64,000 bases of DNA from Guadua angustifolia (GCA_036346375.1 JAYEVE010000445.1:1-64000); one strand, 5' to 3'; shown: positions 44,613-57,583, numbered from the stretch's first letter. Notes: a model not told the origin generated them from the sequence alone. Translations and numbers: made by a program.

Positions 44613-47600
44613 TGAAACACCCCGGCGCCAACTGCACCGCGAATGCTACCAAAAGACCCTAAACCTTATACCTCTACTAAAAGATTGAACCAACCTTGGA
44701 ACTCCCCAAACCAGATTAAAACCAAGTCACCGAAATTTAGAAAATTTCGGCATGACCTTTCTAGAAAAACAGGACATCCACTCAGCAGACAGAAAACAAT
44801 TGCAGTAGGATAATATTCTAGCAGGTCCTTAGTTAACCAAACACAAAACCAATAGAATTTAATAAACTCCACCACGACGCATAACACATTACAATCCTAT
44901 TAGATACAACAAGACTGAATGAATCGGTTAAACGAATTGCTGGAGGCCAAAACCGTGTGCGTGTTACTACTCCCAACCCAACGAGCCAGCTTCAAAGTAC
45001 CTAAAACAAGAAAACAAACACGCGTGAGTCCAAGACTCAGCAAAGCGCAATCAGGCATAGGAAATAATGAACTCGACTAGAATATAAATGCTACAAGACA
45101 TCAAGTAAAAGTTTCTTTAATTGACATCCGTAAATAAAGGAAACAGTTTGAATTCATATACAACCAAACATAAGAGTGCAACTACTTCATCTTTTGACAT
45201 AACCAATACTTAATTGAAATCATCCAGTAAAAGAAGCAGTATCTATCCCCATTTACCACATACAACTCGGAAACGTAACTAAACCATACTCACGCCTCAA
45301 CAATCGTTCCAGGATGAGTCCACGACTAAAATCCTCAACTTGGCATTTCCCCTTCTCATCAATTAACTTTTACCAATTGCAACACACAATGCAATGCTTT
45401 TATGCTCTCATCCCTTTTTCTCATGAATCAAAACAATGAATGCACCATGCATGCTCATAATGCACATTGTCATAGCGTATACCGGTATAGCTGAGTGCAC
45501 ACCCGTCGGTGTGCACCCTCAATCCCACCCATCCCGTGGTGGGGCCTACTCTTACTGACTCGCTCCCATTCAGCTCGATGAATGGAACTACGAGGTAGGA
45601 CTTTTGTGCTCACTACGGGTGAGCACCGAGGCCCGCATCAACATGGGACGCCTCGTCCATCATGAATGCAATTATGCAATTGACATGAATGCACTTCATC
45701 CCTCATTCATTTTCACCACACATAGCCATAACCAATATGGAAGTACCAATTAACTTGCTATTTCCCCAATGTGATTCATTCGAGAGTAAATAATGTCATG
45801 AATAAAATCCAGGGAAAGGCATCACCTAATTTCTATAAAGTAAATTAAATTTACAGATATGAACTAGGTGATTATAGTGCAAACTTGTCCCTACACTTGC
45901 ATCAACATAACCATACTCGTTCGTACAATTTCGTAATGCAATGCAATAAAAGGGGAATTGAATAACTTACCAATTTGCTAACATTCATCCATTCTCATCA
46001 CCATACTAACAACTTCTAGACATGCTAATAAACATAATCACTTCATTAGAATTTTCATAATCTTATCGCAAACAAAGCATTTAACATCCTAACAACGCTC
46101 TAGGAGTTGCACTTGCCGCCATCGACGGAAAAATGGAGCGGCCTTTGAAATCTTAGCGCTCGCATGACTTCCCAAGATTAAAGAAAGCCTGAATTTAGAA
46201 CACATACACATAATATAACTTAAGACAACAAACCACATAAATAAAATCACTAGAACTAGTGCCATTTAATCTCGAGGAGGATGCAACTTGAAAACATGGG
46301 ACAGCCGATTCGATAGTCGATAAAATTCACAAAACAAGAAGTCAAGTGCAAGCTAAAATCACAATGAAATCAGATGAAAACATTCCAGAAAACTCGGTCC
46401 ATGGAAACACCACCAGGTTCACAACTGATGGATCTCTACTTGGTGTTTGGTAGTCTATTGATCACAGTTTAATATTCAACATTAAATGCAAATAAAGAAG
46501 TAGAGTGGATAGACCAGGGAAAAATCCATTAATAATATAGTATACAGCCTTTTCTAGGCTAAACGCATCTTAGAAACACCAATAAAACAAACATGGTTGG
46601 TCAGATAGCATACGGATCCCATACACATGAGCTTATCCTATTGATGCCAAGGATGACTAGAATCAGTATTACGGAGTTCTATGGCCGATCCTCGAATTGA
46701 TTTGCCCTATTAAACACTTACTTGTAAAGCACAAGACATTACTACCACTATTGACTTCTCGACTTCGCCATATCTCTTTGTGTGAAGATACCCAAACTTT
46801 ATTTTCAACATTTTTTACATGGTGACAACAAGTTGGGTGAGAGAATGGTTAAACAGATTCAACTAGTACTACTAGTATAAGACGGTACAACATCTGAACC
46901 TTTTAAGTATTTATGCATCTATGAGATAATCTCCCAAGTAGAAGTCCAGAAACGAATAAAAAAAACTGTGTTCATAACTCCTTGTGGAGCATTGATATAT
47001 GATGTAAAAGTAACACCCACAATCACAAAATTTCATTGCCTTTCATAAGTTTTTAGATCACCTTGACTAGGTTAGCAAATTGTCACAATGCAAACAATTC
47101 TATCAAGCAACCACACACACAACAACATTACATTCTCAAGAAAGCCTAGCTAGGCATTTCATCAAACACCCTACATGCAACTAATTTCCCCCAAAATTTA
47201 TACCTCAAAGCACATCCATGGAGGAAGGAGGGAGGTGGGAGGTGGGGAGAGCTGCATTGGCTCGGGAAGGGTCGCCCGTGCCCGGAGGGGCAGGCAGGGC
47301 TGTGAGGCGGGAGGCACACACAGCGACGCAGCGCAGCAAAGCGGCTCGAGGCGGCCACGAGCAGCAGCGGCGGCTGCTCGGCTTGGGGGAGACCGGAGGA
47401 GCTGCGCCAGCCGGGATGAGGTGCAAGGCGGCCGGCCGGAGAAGAGCCACAGAGGTGCCTGGTGACAGAGGAGCTGGGGCGGGCTCGAGCGAGGCGGCCG
47501 GCGGCCGGAGGCAGTGAGTCGGGAGGTGGCCGGAGGCCTGAGGTTGGCTGGGACGGCCGGTAGCAGGGAGGGAGCAAAGCAATTTGGGTGCTAGGCGACG

Positions 47601-47985
47601 GGAACTATGGCCACTGGAGACTCGGCTGATATTTTCTTGACTGGGGAAACTATGGCCACTCATTTAGAAGATAGGGTGAGGGAGACAAAACAAAAGGATT
47701 AAATGCATGAAAGACTAAGGTTTTGGAATTAAAGAAAAAAAGGGCCAAAACCAAACTTCCAAATCTTATCGCGAAAGAAATTTTCGTTTGAGTAAAACTT
47801 GCCGTAGAAAATATACGGCTCGAAGAAAACACCCTTTTCCGAAAACTTACGGAAGGAATCCAAAACTTTTAATAAAACTGAAAATTGCTCGACAATGCAA
47901 CTTATCTCCCACCGGAATAAATCCGAAAATTAGGAAGATGAAAACATTACCGGCCAAAACCCTAGCCAAAGCTTGCCGTATTACA
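44613..47985 (-). repeat. 3' LTR of element F
   Basis: This copy matches 51303-54675. It contains a hairpin GTGCACAC/GTGTGCAC (45495-45516), the stem-loop at 45024-45041 and a GC-rich block at 47217-47590. Differences from the other copy cluster at CG or CAG/CTG sites and in the GC-rich block. Confidence 0.88.
45495..45516. other. Perfect 8-bp hairpin in F LTR
   Basis: GTGCACAC, a six-base loop CCGTCG, then GTGTGCAC. Present unchanged in the other LTR at 52178-52199. Confidence 0.7.
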
Positions 47986-50900
47986 CTCTCCCCCCCTCAA
48001 AAGAATTCGCCCTCGAATTCGGAACACCACAGAACTCACCCACAATAGCAATAAAATAGAATTGCATACCCAAGATACTCGGGAGATACGATGCCGGTAA
48101 AACTCATGCAAGAGAGGCTCCAAAATTCAAGTCACATCTCTTCCAATTTAAAGGAGTAAACCACTTAACACAGCTCATCCCCTTCTCAAATCAACACTCT
48201 TTTTAACTTCTTAACAAGCCAGGCCTTTCTCAAAAACCAACACTAAACCAAATCGACCTTGCGTTCTCAATCCCAAATGTTTTTTTTTTTGAACCAGGAA
48301 TCTCACAAGCACATTCCCAACCTGAGAAATTCACGGCTCTCACGCTTAAACTCCAATAGATCTAGGCAAACAGCCAAAATCTCAATTCATACCATTATCA
48401 TCAAAACATCTAAGCTATCCGATTAAACAGCTGGGTTTTAAACTTGGATCCCCTACGAACCAAGAAAACACTGATTCCCATCTCTCCTCATTAATTAACC
48501 TTTCTAACCAAAGAGTCACACACAGAATTCTTTATTCCAACAAGCTCCTAACCAATTCCGAACATATCACTATTCCTAATCATTTAACACCAGAATCCTC
48601 CGGGAACCAAAACACTAATCTTTATCTTTTGCAGACAGTTGCCCCTGGAATAAAATGGGTCAAGGTCATTCCTTACTATCGAAACAAATCGCCCATCACG
48701 GCACAAATCCCATTCCCATCATAGTACCGAAATCATACTCTACCTTCTTTCGTACCTTTCTCGTATAATGAGACAACCACTCAAAGAAATAATTCATAAC
48801 TGAAACATTGATTCCAACCCAGGAAACCAAGGTTTCCAACACATTTAGACCAAGGCATTCGCCGACCGATTCCAAACAGTTTACCAACAAAATAATCACA
48901 CACGACCAAGAGACAACGAAATCAATTTATCCTCCCACAAAGGATTTGGATCAAAACATGCCACACCCTTCAATACTCTCCACTCTGTATCCAAATACGA
49001 TCAACACCTAATCCAAATTAGTCCCTCCATTAAGGCCAATTCATACTTGGTTCTCTCTCTACGACGGTCTTGCCCAAAGAATTAAATCAACGAGCAGAAT
49101 CTTTAAATTACACTCCATCAGAACTCACGACCCAACATTTTCTTGTCTCACACTAGAGAGCAAAGAAAATCTCGATTCATTTAACAAGGCTAACCACTTT
49201 CTTCAACTTGAAATCAAAGCAATAAATGCACAACAAGGGAAGACTCAACGGAGAAGAGAGACTTCACACAATCTTTATTCAAAAGCAGTCACAAAATCGA
49301 AGAGAACTCCATCTTCTTAACAACATAAACCATTGTCCTCACCTTAAGCCCTAAGGTGGAAAGCTTCACAACGAAGAATCACTCGATAATAAAAAAAAAA
49401 CAACACAACACACTAAATTTTCTTTCAAAAGAAAGGGGAACTCATATCTCAACAAAACCTCCTTTATTAGCAATAATCATTTATGACTTAATCATAAGCT
49501 TTACCTTTTAAACACGTTCACAAAGATCATTCTCCTTTATTTAAATCCAACTCCAATCGAACTAGAGATATCAATAGTTCCCATTTCAGAACCTCCAACA
49601 TTTTCCATTACATCTCCTTACTTCCTCTAATTAACAAATCCCAAGACTATTATCACACCATTCCATAAGTATACATTCCTTCTTCCTCAAAACCTTTCAC
49701 CCGCTAACTTCGCCACTTGGCGAAACCCAACTAATACACAATTTACAATACACACCCAAACGAATGCCTTAATCCAAAGTCATACGACCAAGAAAGTTCG
49801 CCAACCACCTGATTTCATGGGCAATCAAACTTAAGCTCAACTTACCACCGCATTTGGAAAGGGTATCACCAACATTAAACCAATTCTCTTCCATAATACT
49901 CATCAAGGGAAAACAGGTTAACTTCATCCCTAATCAATTTATCATTAAGGTTAACATCTGCCATCCATATTTCCTATTTGCCATCAATACGACAAGCCCG
50001 TTGGATCAAACTACTCAAGTCTCCAATAATTGGACAATGTCTCCCCGAGACATAAATCACCCAAGTTAATTCTAAGGCCATCCAGTGATAGGAGCAAACC
50101 AGGCTCCAACATACTCAATCCCATGATTCTTCGCACTTTAACTACAACCTCGCCTTAGGTTATACCATCCACACCTTATAAGCTTATTATCAATCCACAC
50201 GATCCGATCACTGAGGACACCTTGAAACAATTTAATCCCATCACCTAATTTAAACAAGTTTCTCAACCAAACTTGTTATTCCTGCGTCGTCATAATCAAT
50301 TTTAACCTTACGTCAACACCGATTCCGGACCTCCACTTATAATTGTGGGTCACCAAGACCCACACTAGAATCCTTAACATATTATCAACTTAGGGTCAAC
50401 TACCCCAACAACACAATCCTTCTATCAATCTTTTACGGGAAGATCTTTAACCAACCCACAAACTCACTTTGATTGCCGCAAAATTTCTTCCTGGACAAAC
50501 CCAACCAACGATTTTCCCAAAGAAACTTGACCCTCAAATTTTTCAAAATGACAGGACTCAAGCCTTGTCATGCACAAGATCTCCGATTCATCATCAAACT
50601 CCAAAATTCCACGAAGGAAAGGAGTAGTACAATTAATTTCCCACGAAGGAAAAACGAATCGGCCGAATAACACTTTTTTCACCAAAACTTTAACTTGAGA
50701 ACGACAACACGAAGAAACCAATGACTTTCTCCGCAAAGCAACCAAAAGAGGCGCAACCTAATAATCTTTTCCTTGACTTAAATCCAAGAAGACCAAAGAA
50801 GACAACACCCGTATAACGTACTCCATCAACCCTCCGATCTATATCAAAATAACAAGAACTCTCCTTAGTCAAGTTAACCGCTTTCAAGCTGACCGACCAA

Positions 50901-51302
50901 AGACGGATACACGATAGGGCCGAAATCTCTTCGGCATGCGGAGTCCCACCAGACCCCGCAGAGCGCTCAACCACTTCAAAAAAAAATAATCGTAAATACT
51001 ACCAGAGCCTTAACAAGACTAGCGTATAACATAATTACACGTATCAACATAGCATCAACAACAAAATAAGCATTGCAACACAATGCAACGATATCCCATC
51101 CCTTCCTATTGTGCATCAGTGTGTGTCAAATTTTAAATTATTTAACCATTCTACATCAAGTTTTAAGGTTATTGCCCTAGGGCCACATTTTAAAAGTTCA
51201 ACCTAAACCATGTTTGTACTTTCACACAGCAAAATTTTAGTTTATTCTAGAATGACTCACTTCACTCAAACGCCACGGACACAAGCCGCTCGATACTAAT
51301 CA
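47986..51302 (-). other. Internal region of element F, non-coding
   Basis: On the minus strand the region starts with the primer-site-like TTAGTATCGAGCGG next to the 5' LTR and ends with TTTTGAGGGGGGAGAG next to the 3' LTR. Open frames are short (the longest about 94 codons, near 50464-50974) and have no recognisable retroelement motif. A (T)10 run lies near 48280. It is presumably needed in cis for packaging and priming. Confidence 0.7.
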
Positions 51303-54300
51303 GTAACACCCGGCAATCTGCCGCATGAATGCTACCAAAAGACCCTAAACCTTATACCTCTACTAAAAGATTGAACCAACCTTGGAACTCCCCAAACCAG
51401 TTAAAACCAAGTCACCGAAATTTAGAAAATTTCGCATGACCTTTCTAGAAAAACAGACATCCACTCGTGAGCAGAAAACAATTGCGATGAGGATAATATT
51501 CTAGCAGGTCCTTAGTTAACCAAACACAAAACCAATAGAATTTAATAAACTCCACCACGACGCATAACACATTACAATCCTATTAGATACAACAAGACTG
51601 AATGAATCGGTTAAACGAATTGCTGGAGGCCAAAACCGTGTGCGTGTTACTACTCCCAACCCAACGAGCCAGCTTCAAAGTACCTAAAACAAGAAAACAA
51701 ACACGCGTGAGTCCAAGACTCAGCAAAGCGCAATCAGGCATAGGAAATAATGAACTCGACTAGAATATAAATGCTACAAGACATCAAGTAAAAGTTTCTT
51801 TAATTGACATCCGTAAATAAAGGAAACAGTTTGAATTCATATACAACCAAACATAAGAGTGCAACTACTTCATCTTTTGACATAACCAATACTTAATTGA
51901 AATCATCCAGTAAAAGAAGCAGTATCTATCCCCATTTACCACATACAACTCGGAAGCGTAACTAAACCATACTCACGCCTCAACAATCGTTCGAGGATGA
52001 GTCCACGACTAAAATCCTCAACTTGGCATTTCCCCTTCTCATCAATTAACTTTTACCAATTGCAACACACAATGCAATGCTTTTATGCTCTCATCCCTTT
52101 TTCTCATGAATAAAAACAATGGATGCACCATGCATGCTCATAATGCACATTGTCATAGCGTATACCGGTATAGCTGAGTGCACACCCGTCGGTGTGCACC
52201 CTCAATCCACCCATCCGTGGTGGGGCCTACTCTTACTGACTCGCTCCCATTCACCTCGATGAATGGAACTACGAGGTAGGACTTTTGTGCTCACTACGGG
52301 TGAGCACCGAGGCCCGCATCAACATGGGACGCCTCGTCCATCATGAATGCAATTATGCAATTGACATGAATGCACTTCATCCCTCATTCATTTTCACCAC
52401 ACATAGCCATAACCAATATGGAAGTACCAATTAACTTGCTATTTCCCCAATGTGATTCATTCGAGAGTAAATAATGTCATGAATAAAATCCAGGGAAAGG
52501 CATCACCTGATTTCTATAAAGTAAATTAAATTTACAGATATGAACTAGGTGATTATAGTGCAAACTTGTCCCTACACTTGCATCAACATAACCATACTCG
52601 TTAGTACAATTTAAGTAATGCAATGCAATAAAAGGGGAATTGAATAACTTACCAATTTGCTAACATTCATCCATTCTCATCACCATACTAACAACTTCTA
52701 GACATGCTAATAAACATAATCACTTCATTAGAATTTTCATAATCTTATCGCAAACAAAGCATTTAACATCCTAACAACGCTCTAGGAGTTGCACTTGCCT
52801 TTTACCGACGGAAAAATGGAGCGGCCTTTGAAATCTTAGCGCTCGCATGACTTCCCAAGATTAAAGAAAGCCTGAATTTAGAACACATACACATAATATA
52901 ACTTAAGACAACAAACCACATAAATAAAATCACTAGAACTAGTGCCATTTAATCTCAGGAGGATGCAACTTGAAAACATGGGACAGCCGATTCGATAGTG
53001 CGATAAAATTCACAAAACAAGAAGTCAAGTGCAAGCTAAAATCACAATGAAATCAGATGAAAACATTCCACAAAACTCGGTCCATGGAAACACCACCAGG
53101 TTCACAACTGATGGATCTCTACTTGGTGTTTGGTAGTCTATTGATCACAGTTTAATATTCAACATTAAATGCAAACAAAGAAGTAGAGTGGATAGACCAG
53201 GGAAAAATCCATTAATAATATAGTATACAGCCTTTTCTAGGCTAAACGCATCTTAGAAACACCAATAAAACAAACATGGTTGGTCAGATAGCATACGGAT
53301 CCCATACACATGAGCTTATCCTATTGATGCCAAGGATGACTAGAATCTGGTATTCTGGAGTTCTATGGCCAGTCCTCGAATTGATTTGCCCTATTAAACA
53401 CTTACTTGTAAAGCACAAGACATTACTACCAGCTATTGACTTCTCTGACTTCGCCATATCTCTTTGTGTGAAGATACCCAAACTTTATTTTCAACATTTT
53501 TTACATGGTGACAACAAGTTGGGTGAGAGAATGGTTAAACAGATTCAACTAGTACTACTAGTATAAGACGGTACAACATCTGAACCTTTTAAGTATTTAT
53601 GCATCTATGAGATAATCTCCCAAGTAGAAGTCCAGAAACGAGTAAAAAAAACTGTGTTCATAACTCCTTGTGGAGCATTGATATATGATGTAAAAGTAAC
53701 ACCCACAATCACAAAATTTCATTGCCTTTCATAAGTTTTTAGATCACCTTGACTAGGTTAGCAAATTGTCACAATGCAAACAATTCTATCAAGAAACCAC
53801 ACACACAACAACATTACATTCTCAAGAAAGCCTAGCTAGGCATTTCATCAAACACCCTACATGCAACTAATTTCCCCCAAAATTTATACCTCAAAGCACA
53901 TCCATGGAGGAAGGAGGGAGGTGGGAGGTGGGGGAGAGCTGCATTGGCTCCGGGGAAGGGTCACCGGCGCCGGCAGGGAGGGCCGGGCGGGCAAGCAACA
54001 GGCCGGGAGGCACACACAGTGTGGCAAGCAGCCAAAGGCTCGAGGCGGCCACAGCAGCAGGCGGCGGCGTTGGCTTGGGGGAGACCGGGAGGAGCTGCGC
54101 CAGCCGGGATGAGGCGCAAGGCGGCCGGCCGAGAAGAGCGGTCAGAGGTGCCGATGACAGAGGAGCTGAGGCGGGCTCAGGCGCGGCGGCCGGGCGGCCG
54201 GAGGCGCGACTTCGGGAGGTGGCCGGAGGCCGAGGCGCTACTGGGACGGGCCAGGGGGAGGGAGCAAGAACGGCTGGGTGCTAGGGCGCACGGGGAACTA

Positions 54301-54675
54301 TGGCCATTGGAGACTCGGCTGATATTTTCTTGACTGGGGAAACTATGGCCACTCATTTAGAAGATAGGGTGAGGAGACAAAACAAAAGGATTAAATGCAT
54401 GAAAGACTAAGGTTTTGGAATTAAAGAAAAAAGGGCCAAACCAAACTTCCAAATCTTATCGAAAAGAAATTTTCGTTTGAGTAAAACTTGTCAGAGAAAA
54501 TATACTGGCTCAAGAAAACACCCTTTTCCGAAAACTTACGGAAGGAATCCAAAACTTTTAATAAAACTGAAAATTGCTCGACAATGCAACTTATCTCCCA
54601 CCGGAATAAATCCAAAAATTAGGAAGATGAAAACATTACCGGCCAAAACCCTAGCCAAAGCTTGTCAGTATTACA
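51303..54675 (-). repeat. 5' LTR of element F
   Basis: This copy matches the 3' LTR in length and order. Its inner edge reads GTGTTACTGATTAGTATCGAGC on the minus strand, so the exact last LTR base is uncertain by two or three. The GC-rich block (53903-54290) shows most of the differences. Confidence 0.88.
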
Positions 54676-55695
54676 AGTATATACGTTCATATTATTCATG
54701 CTTAGCCCCCGCTTAGAGTCAAGAATGTACATGATCAAACCAAGAATTGTTTCCAAAAACATTGAAAATGTCTTTGTTGGTTGCGGATAATTTTGATTAA
54801 AAACCCAAAACAAAACTATGCTTTGATGCGGGCGTTTATTGGCAATAGCCGAATGTGCGAAAGGAATTGCACGTAGTATAGGGTGGAGTGTCGCCCGTGT
54901 CGGATTAAGGACCGAGCAATGGGACGCTATCGATCCGAGAATTCCGTGCAACCACGAGGGCTATTTATGGGATAGCCTTAGCCTATTAAGTTATTTAGAT
55001 GTGGCTTTGTTCATTGGTAGGCGGGAGCTTAGCGCAAGCATTCCAGTTTGGTCTGCTTGGAAGGGTTTCCACCCACGCAACGGTGTACGCCCTGCCGTGT
55101 CTAGAAACATTGTGTTGAGTGTGTGAAAGTGGATCCACCACGTGAAAGGAACCACGTGTGGCGTGTGTGTTTCTAGTTCTACGGCGGGGGATTAACGTCC
55201 CGGGCTGGACCAAAGCCATGTCTAGATAATGTAACGGCTCTGTATGATCTCCTTGCCGACACACCAAAGGAAGTGTGTTAATTGATCTGGCAAAAAGGTT
55301 GATCATTCATTGTGGGTAAAGTTGTACACCTCTGCAGAGTTTCAATCTAATTAATTAGCCGCGCTCGCGGTCATGAGCACTCGGTGAAGTCATTCCAATG
55401 TTAGATGTTTTATTATTTCTCAAATGGGTTGGTATTATTTGTTTTGCAAAATGTGATTTATGTCAAAGGGCCGACATTGATGGAATTTCAGGAATGTGAA
55501 TGATTCGTCGCTCACGTCGTGGAGGACTGTGAGTGTTATTATGCTTTACTTATTTGTTATCAATTAAATCTTGCTCTTTTAAATTCCGTTTACAAATAAC
55601 TTGATTTACAAATTTAAATTCGTTTTATGCAAATTAACTGTAGTAGCCTCCTTTGAAATGGCCTGCATGTATTGTAGGATTTGCTCAAGTCTTGC

Positions 55696-55714
55696 TGAGT
55701 ACGTAAAGTACTCA
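55696..55714 (+). other. Conserved LTR stem-loop in E (inverted)
   Basis: TGAGTACGTAAAGTACTCAC is the reverse complement of the motif at 7181-7200, in line with the opposite orientation of E. Confidence 0.6.
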
Positions 55715-57442
55715 CCCTTGCTTAATTATTATGTAGGTGGTTGTTAGCGCGGCTTCGAAGTTGTTCATCGCAGGTTGCGGGATCCTTTTGCCACGGTATT
55801 TCTATCTGGAGTTTATGCCTAGTCAGTTGCCTGCGGGGTTCGGTTGGGCAAACTACAGGATATTGCTTCTTTTGCTGCTTTAATCTCTGGGTTGTAATAT
55901 TTTTTTGTTTAATCGTTTCCGCTTAATTATCATATTGTATGGTTATGATTTCCAATTGTTGTAAACATGTGAGTGCTAGCTACTGATCCGAGGGAATAGC
56001 ACAAGAATCACATGGAGGTTCTGTCACGTAAGCGGGTCTCACATAAGTGGATCTCCAAAAATCGCGACGAGCCGACAAGGAACGCGACGCCAAAACAGGC
56101 CGATGTTGGGCGGCGGTCGGGGCGATGCGGCGGCGCGGCTACGCCGGCGATGCTCTATTTGGAATTTCCCAAAACTGTTTCACAGGGGTGTTGCAACCAT
56201 CATGGGGGTACTCCACAAGAAATTTGAGGATGAACGGAGTTTGGGAGCGTCCGGTAGAGCTCGCCGAAGTTCTCACCGGAGTTGGGGAAGAAGGCTTGCC
56301 AAGGGAGATCCGTTGCGATTTTGATGCTGATCTTTGAGTATGATGTGGGGAATGGGGAGAGGCGTCTAGGGTTCAATTTTCAGCAGAAAGGAGCAATGGA
56401 TCAACGGAAAAAGCTCACCGGAGTTGGAAAAGAAATCGGTGGCCGAAGGTGCTCTTGTAGGCATTTGCAAAATCTGATTTTACTGGATGTAGAGGACAGC
56501 AAGAGGAAGCTCTGGTAAAATTTCAGATCAAAAGAAGATCGGAGTGACCAAGAGAGCTCATCGCCAAGTTTTCACGAGTTGAAAAGAATGGCTTACACAA
56601 GGAGATCCAGAACTTGGATGGGGAAAATTTTAACTGGGTTGTAAAGGGAACGCACGTAGGAATCTATGGTTCAATTTATAGGGTGATCGGACTGGCGGAT
56701 CATCGTAAAACGCTACGGAGTTATAATGGCGCTCCTAAACCGCCGGTTCTTGTAGCATTACTGTTTATTTAATCCGAATTACTAAATATCACCAATAAAA
56801 TCGAAATAAATATCAAACGACCGGTAAATACTTTTATATTGTTTTTAATATCTTTTAATTTGGAAAATACTAAAACAACCCCAAAAATTCTAAGAAAATT
56901 CAGGGAGTTTAATTAGGACATTTTGAGATCAACTAAAATATTTTGGTACCACCAAATATTTTATTTTTATATCAACATATATTTTTATTTTGTTAAAGCT
57001 TTCGGAAAGGCTTTAGAAAATATATAATTTGACAAATGTAGGAAATTTCGCAGAAATTTCCTTAGGTTTACTTATATTAAATAAGATAGTTTTAGCAAAA
57101 CTAAATCTTTTATTTTGTCTCTAAACTATATTTTTAATTAATGAGACTTTTGGAAAGGTTTTGAAATTTGGATTTTAACAAATAATGGGAAAATTCTCCG
57201 AAGTTTATTGTGATATATTTTTTTGAAAAATTAATTCCAACTTAAATAGGGTTTTCATTTTTTTAATGAAATAGTTTTAAGTTTTTTTTCTAAAAATAGG
57301 CAAAGGTCTTTTTCTTTTGAACTCTAGAGAAATTTAGAAAATAAAGAGGAGACAAATAAACTTGAGACAATCGATAAAAATAATAATTTAAAATATATAT
57401 TTTTTTATCCTATTTTTGAAATGAAATTTTTGGGATGTTACA

Positions 57443-57583
57443 AAAAAATAGAGAGATAGAGTTGTAGAAATATATCTTTCGGCGAATTATTTGGAAAATA
57501 TTGGAGGCCGAAATTTGGAAAACATGATGGGGAAAAAGTCTAGAGGAAAGGGTGAAAAATTATTAGAGATGACAACCTTCTTT
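57443..57583. other. Short unassigned stretch between D and G
   Basis: AT-rich, starting with the right copy of the A-run TSD of D. A GGAAAAAGTCTAGAG word here (57533) recurs at 57669 inside the LTR of G. Confidence 0.4.

Larger units (their letters stand above)
44613..54676 (-). mobile_element. LARD-like non-autonomous LTR retrotransposon F
   Basis: Two near-identical direct repeats (44613-47985 and 51303-54675, both 3373 bp) flank 3.3 kb of internal DNA without recognisable gag or pol. Ends are TGAAACACC and GTATTACA, with GTATA at 44608-44612 and at 54677-54681 (one extra A at the right edge). The minus strand shows a polypurine tract GAGGGGGGAGAG against the LTR at 47986 and a primer-site-like TTAGTATCGAGC inside the other LTR at 51290-51302, so the element reads leftward. 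Long LTRs with a non-coding centre fit the LARD class, which must use enzymes from another element. It interrupts solo LTR E and is the youngest layer of this nest. Confidence 0.85.
40830..56027 (+). mobile_element. Solo LTR E (about 5.1 kb) nested in D, containing F
   Basis: E begins TTGTAACATCCTGAAAACTC and ends GGTTCTGTCAC, flanked by GTAAG (40825-40829 and 56028-56032). The canonical TG...CA ends sit one base inside each side. Its two parts, 40830-44612 and 54682-56027, align as the reverse complement of the 6851-12052 LTR; for example 55623-55740 matches the inverted 7140-7270 almost base for base. It is therefore a second copy of that LTR family in the opposite orientation. It carries a GC-rich block at about 41490-42350 and a hairpin at 55696-55714. 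No coding region is recognised. Confidence 0.75.
37842..57442 (-). mobile_element. Solo LTR D (about 4.4 kb) containing nested E and F
   Basis: D starts TGTAGTGCCCCGAATTAGC at 37842 and ends TTTTTGGGATGTTACA at 57442, flanked by AAAAA on both sides. Without E it is 37842-40829 plus 56033-57442. It resembles the solo LTR at 6851-12052 in the same orientation: similar ends, the GTGAGTAC hairpin (38205-38224), a CTCTGCAGAGGT word (38547) and a GC-rich block (56040-56700). No coding region or second LTR is visible, so it is read as a solo LTR. The A-run TSD is weak evidence by itself. Confidence 0.65.

Noticed and set aside
47146..47663. Overlapping GC-rich ORFs on both strands in the F LTR
   Set aside because: Composition-driven: all six frames are open, the sequence is low complexity and it is not conserved between the two LTR copies.
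53276..53566. 96-codon ORF in F
   Set aside because: It lies inside an LTR; the other LTR copy (46593-46880) has frame-breaking differences, and no motif is seen.
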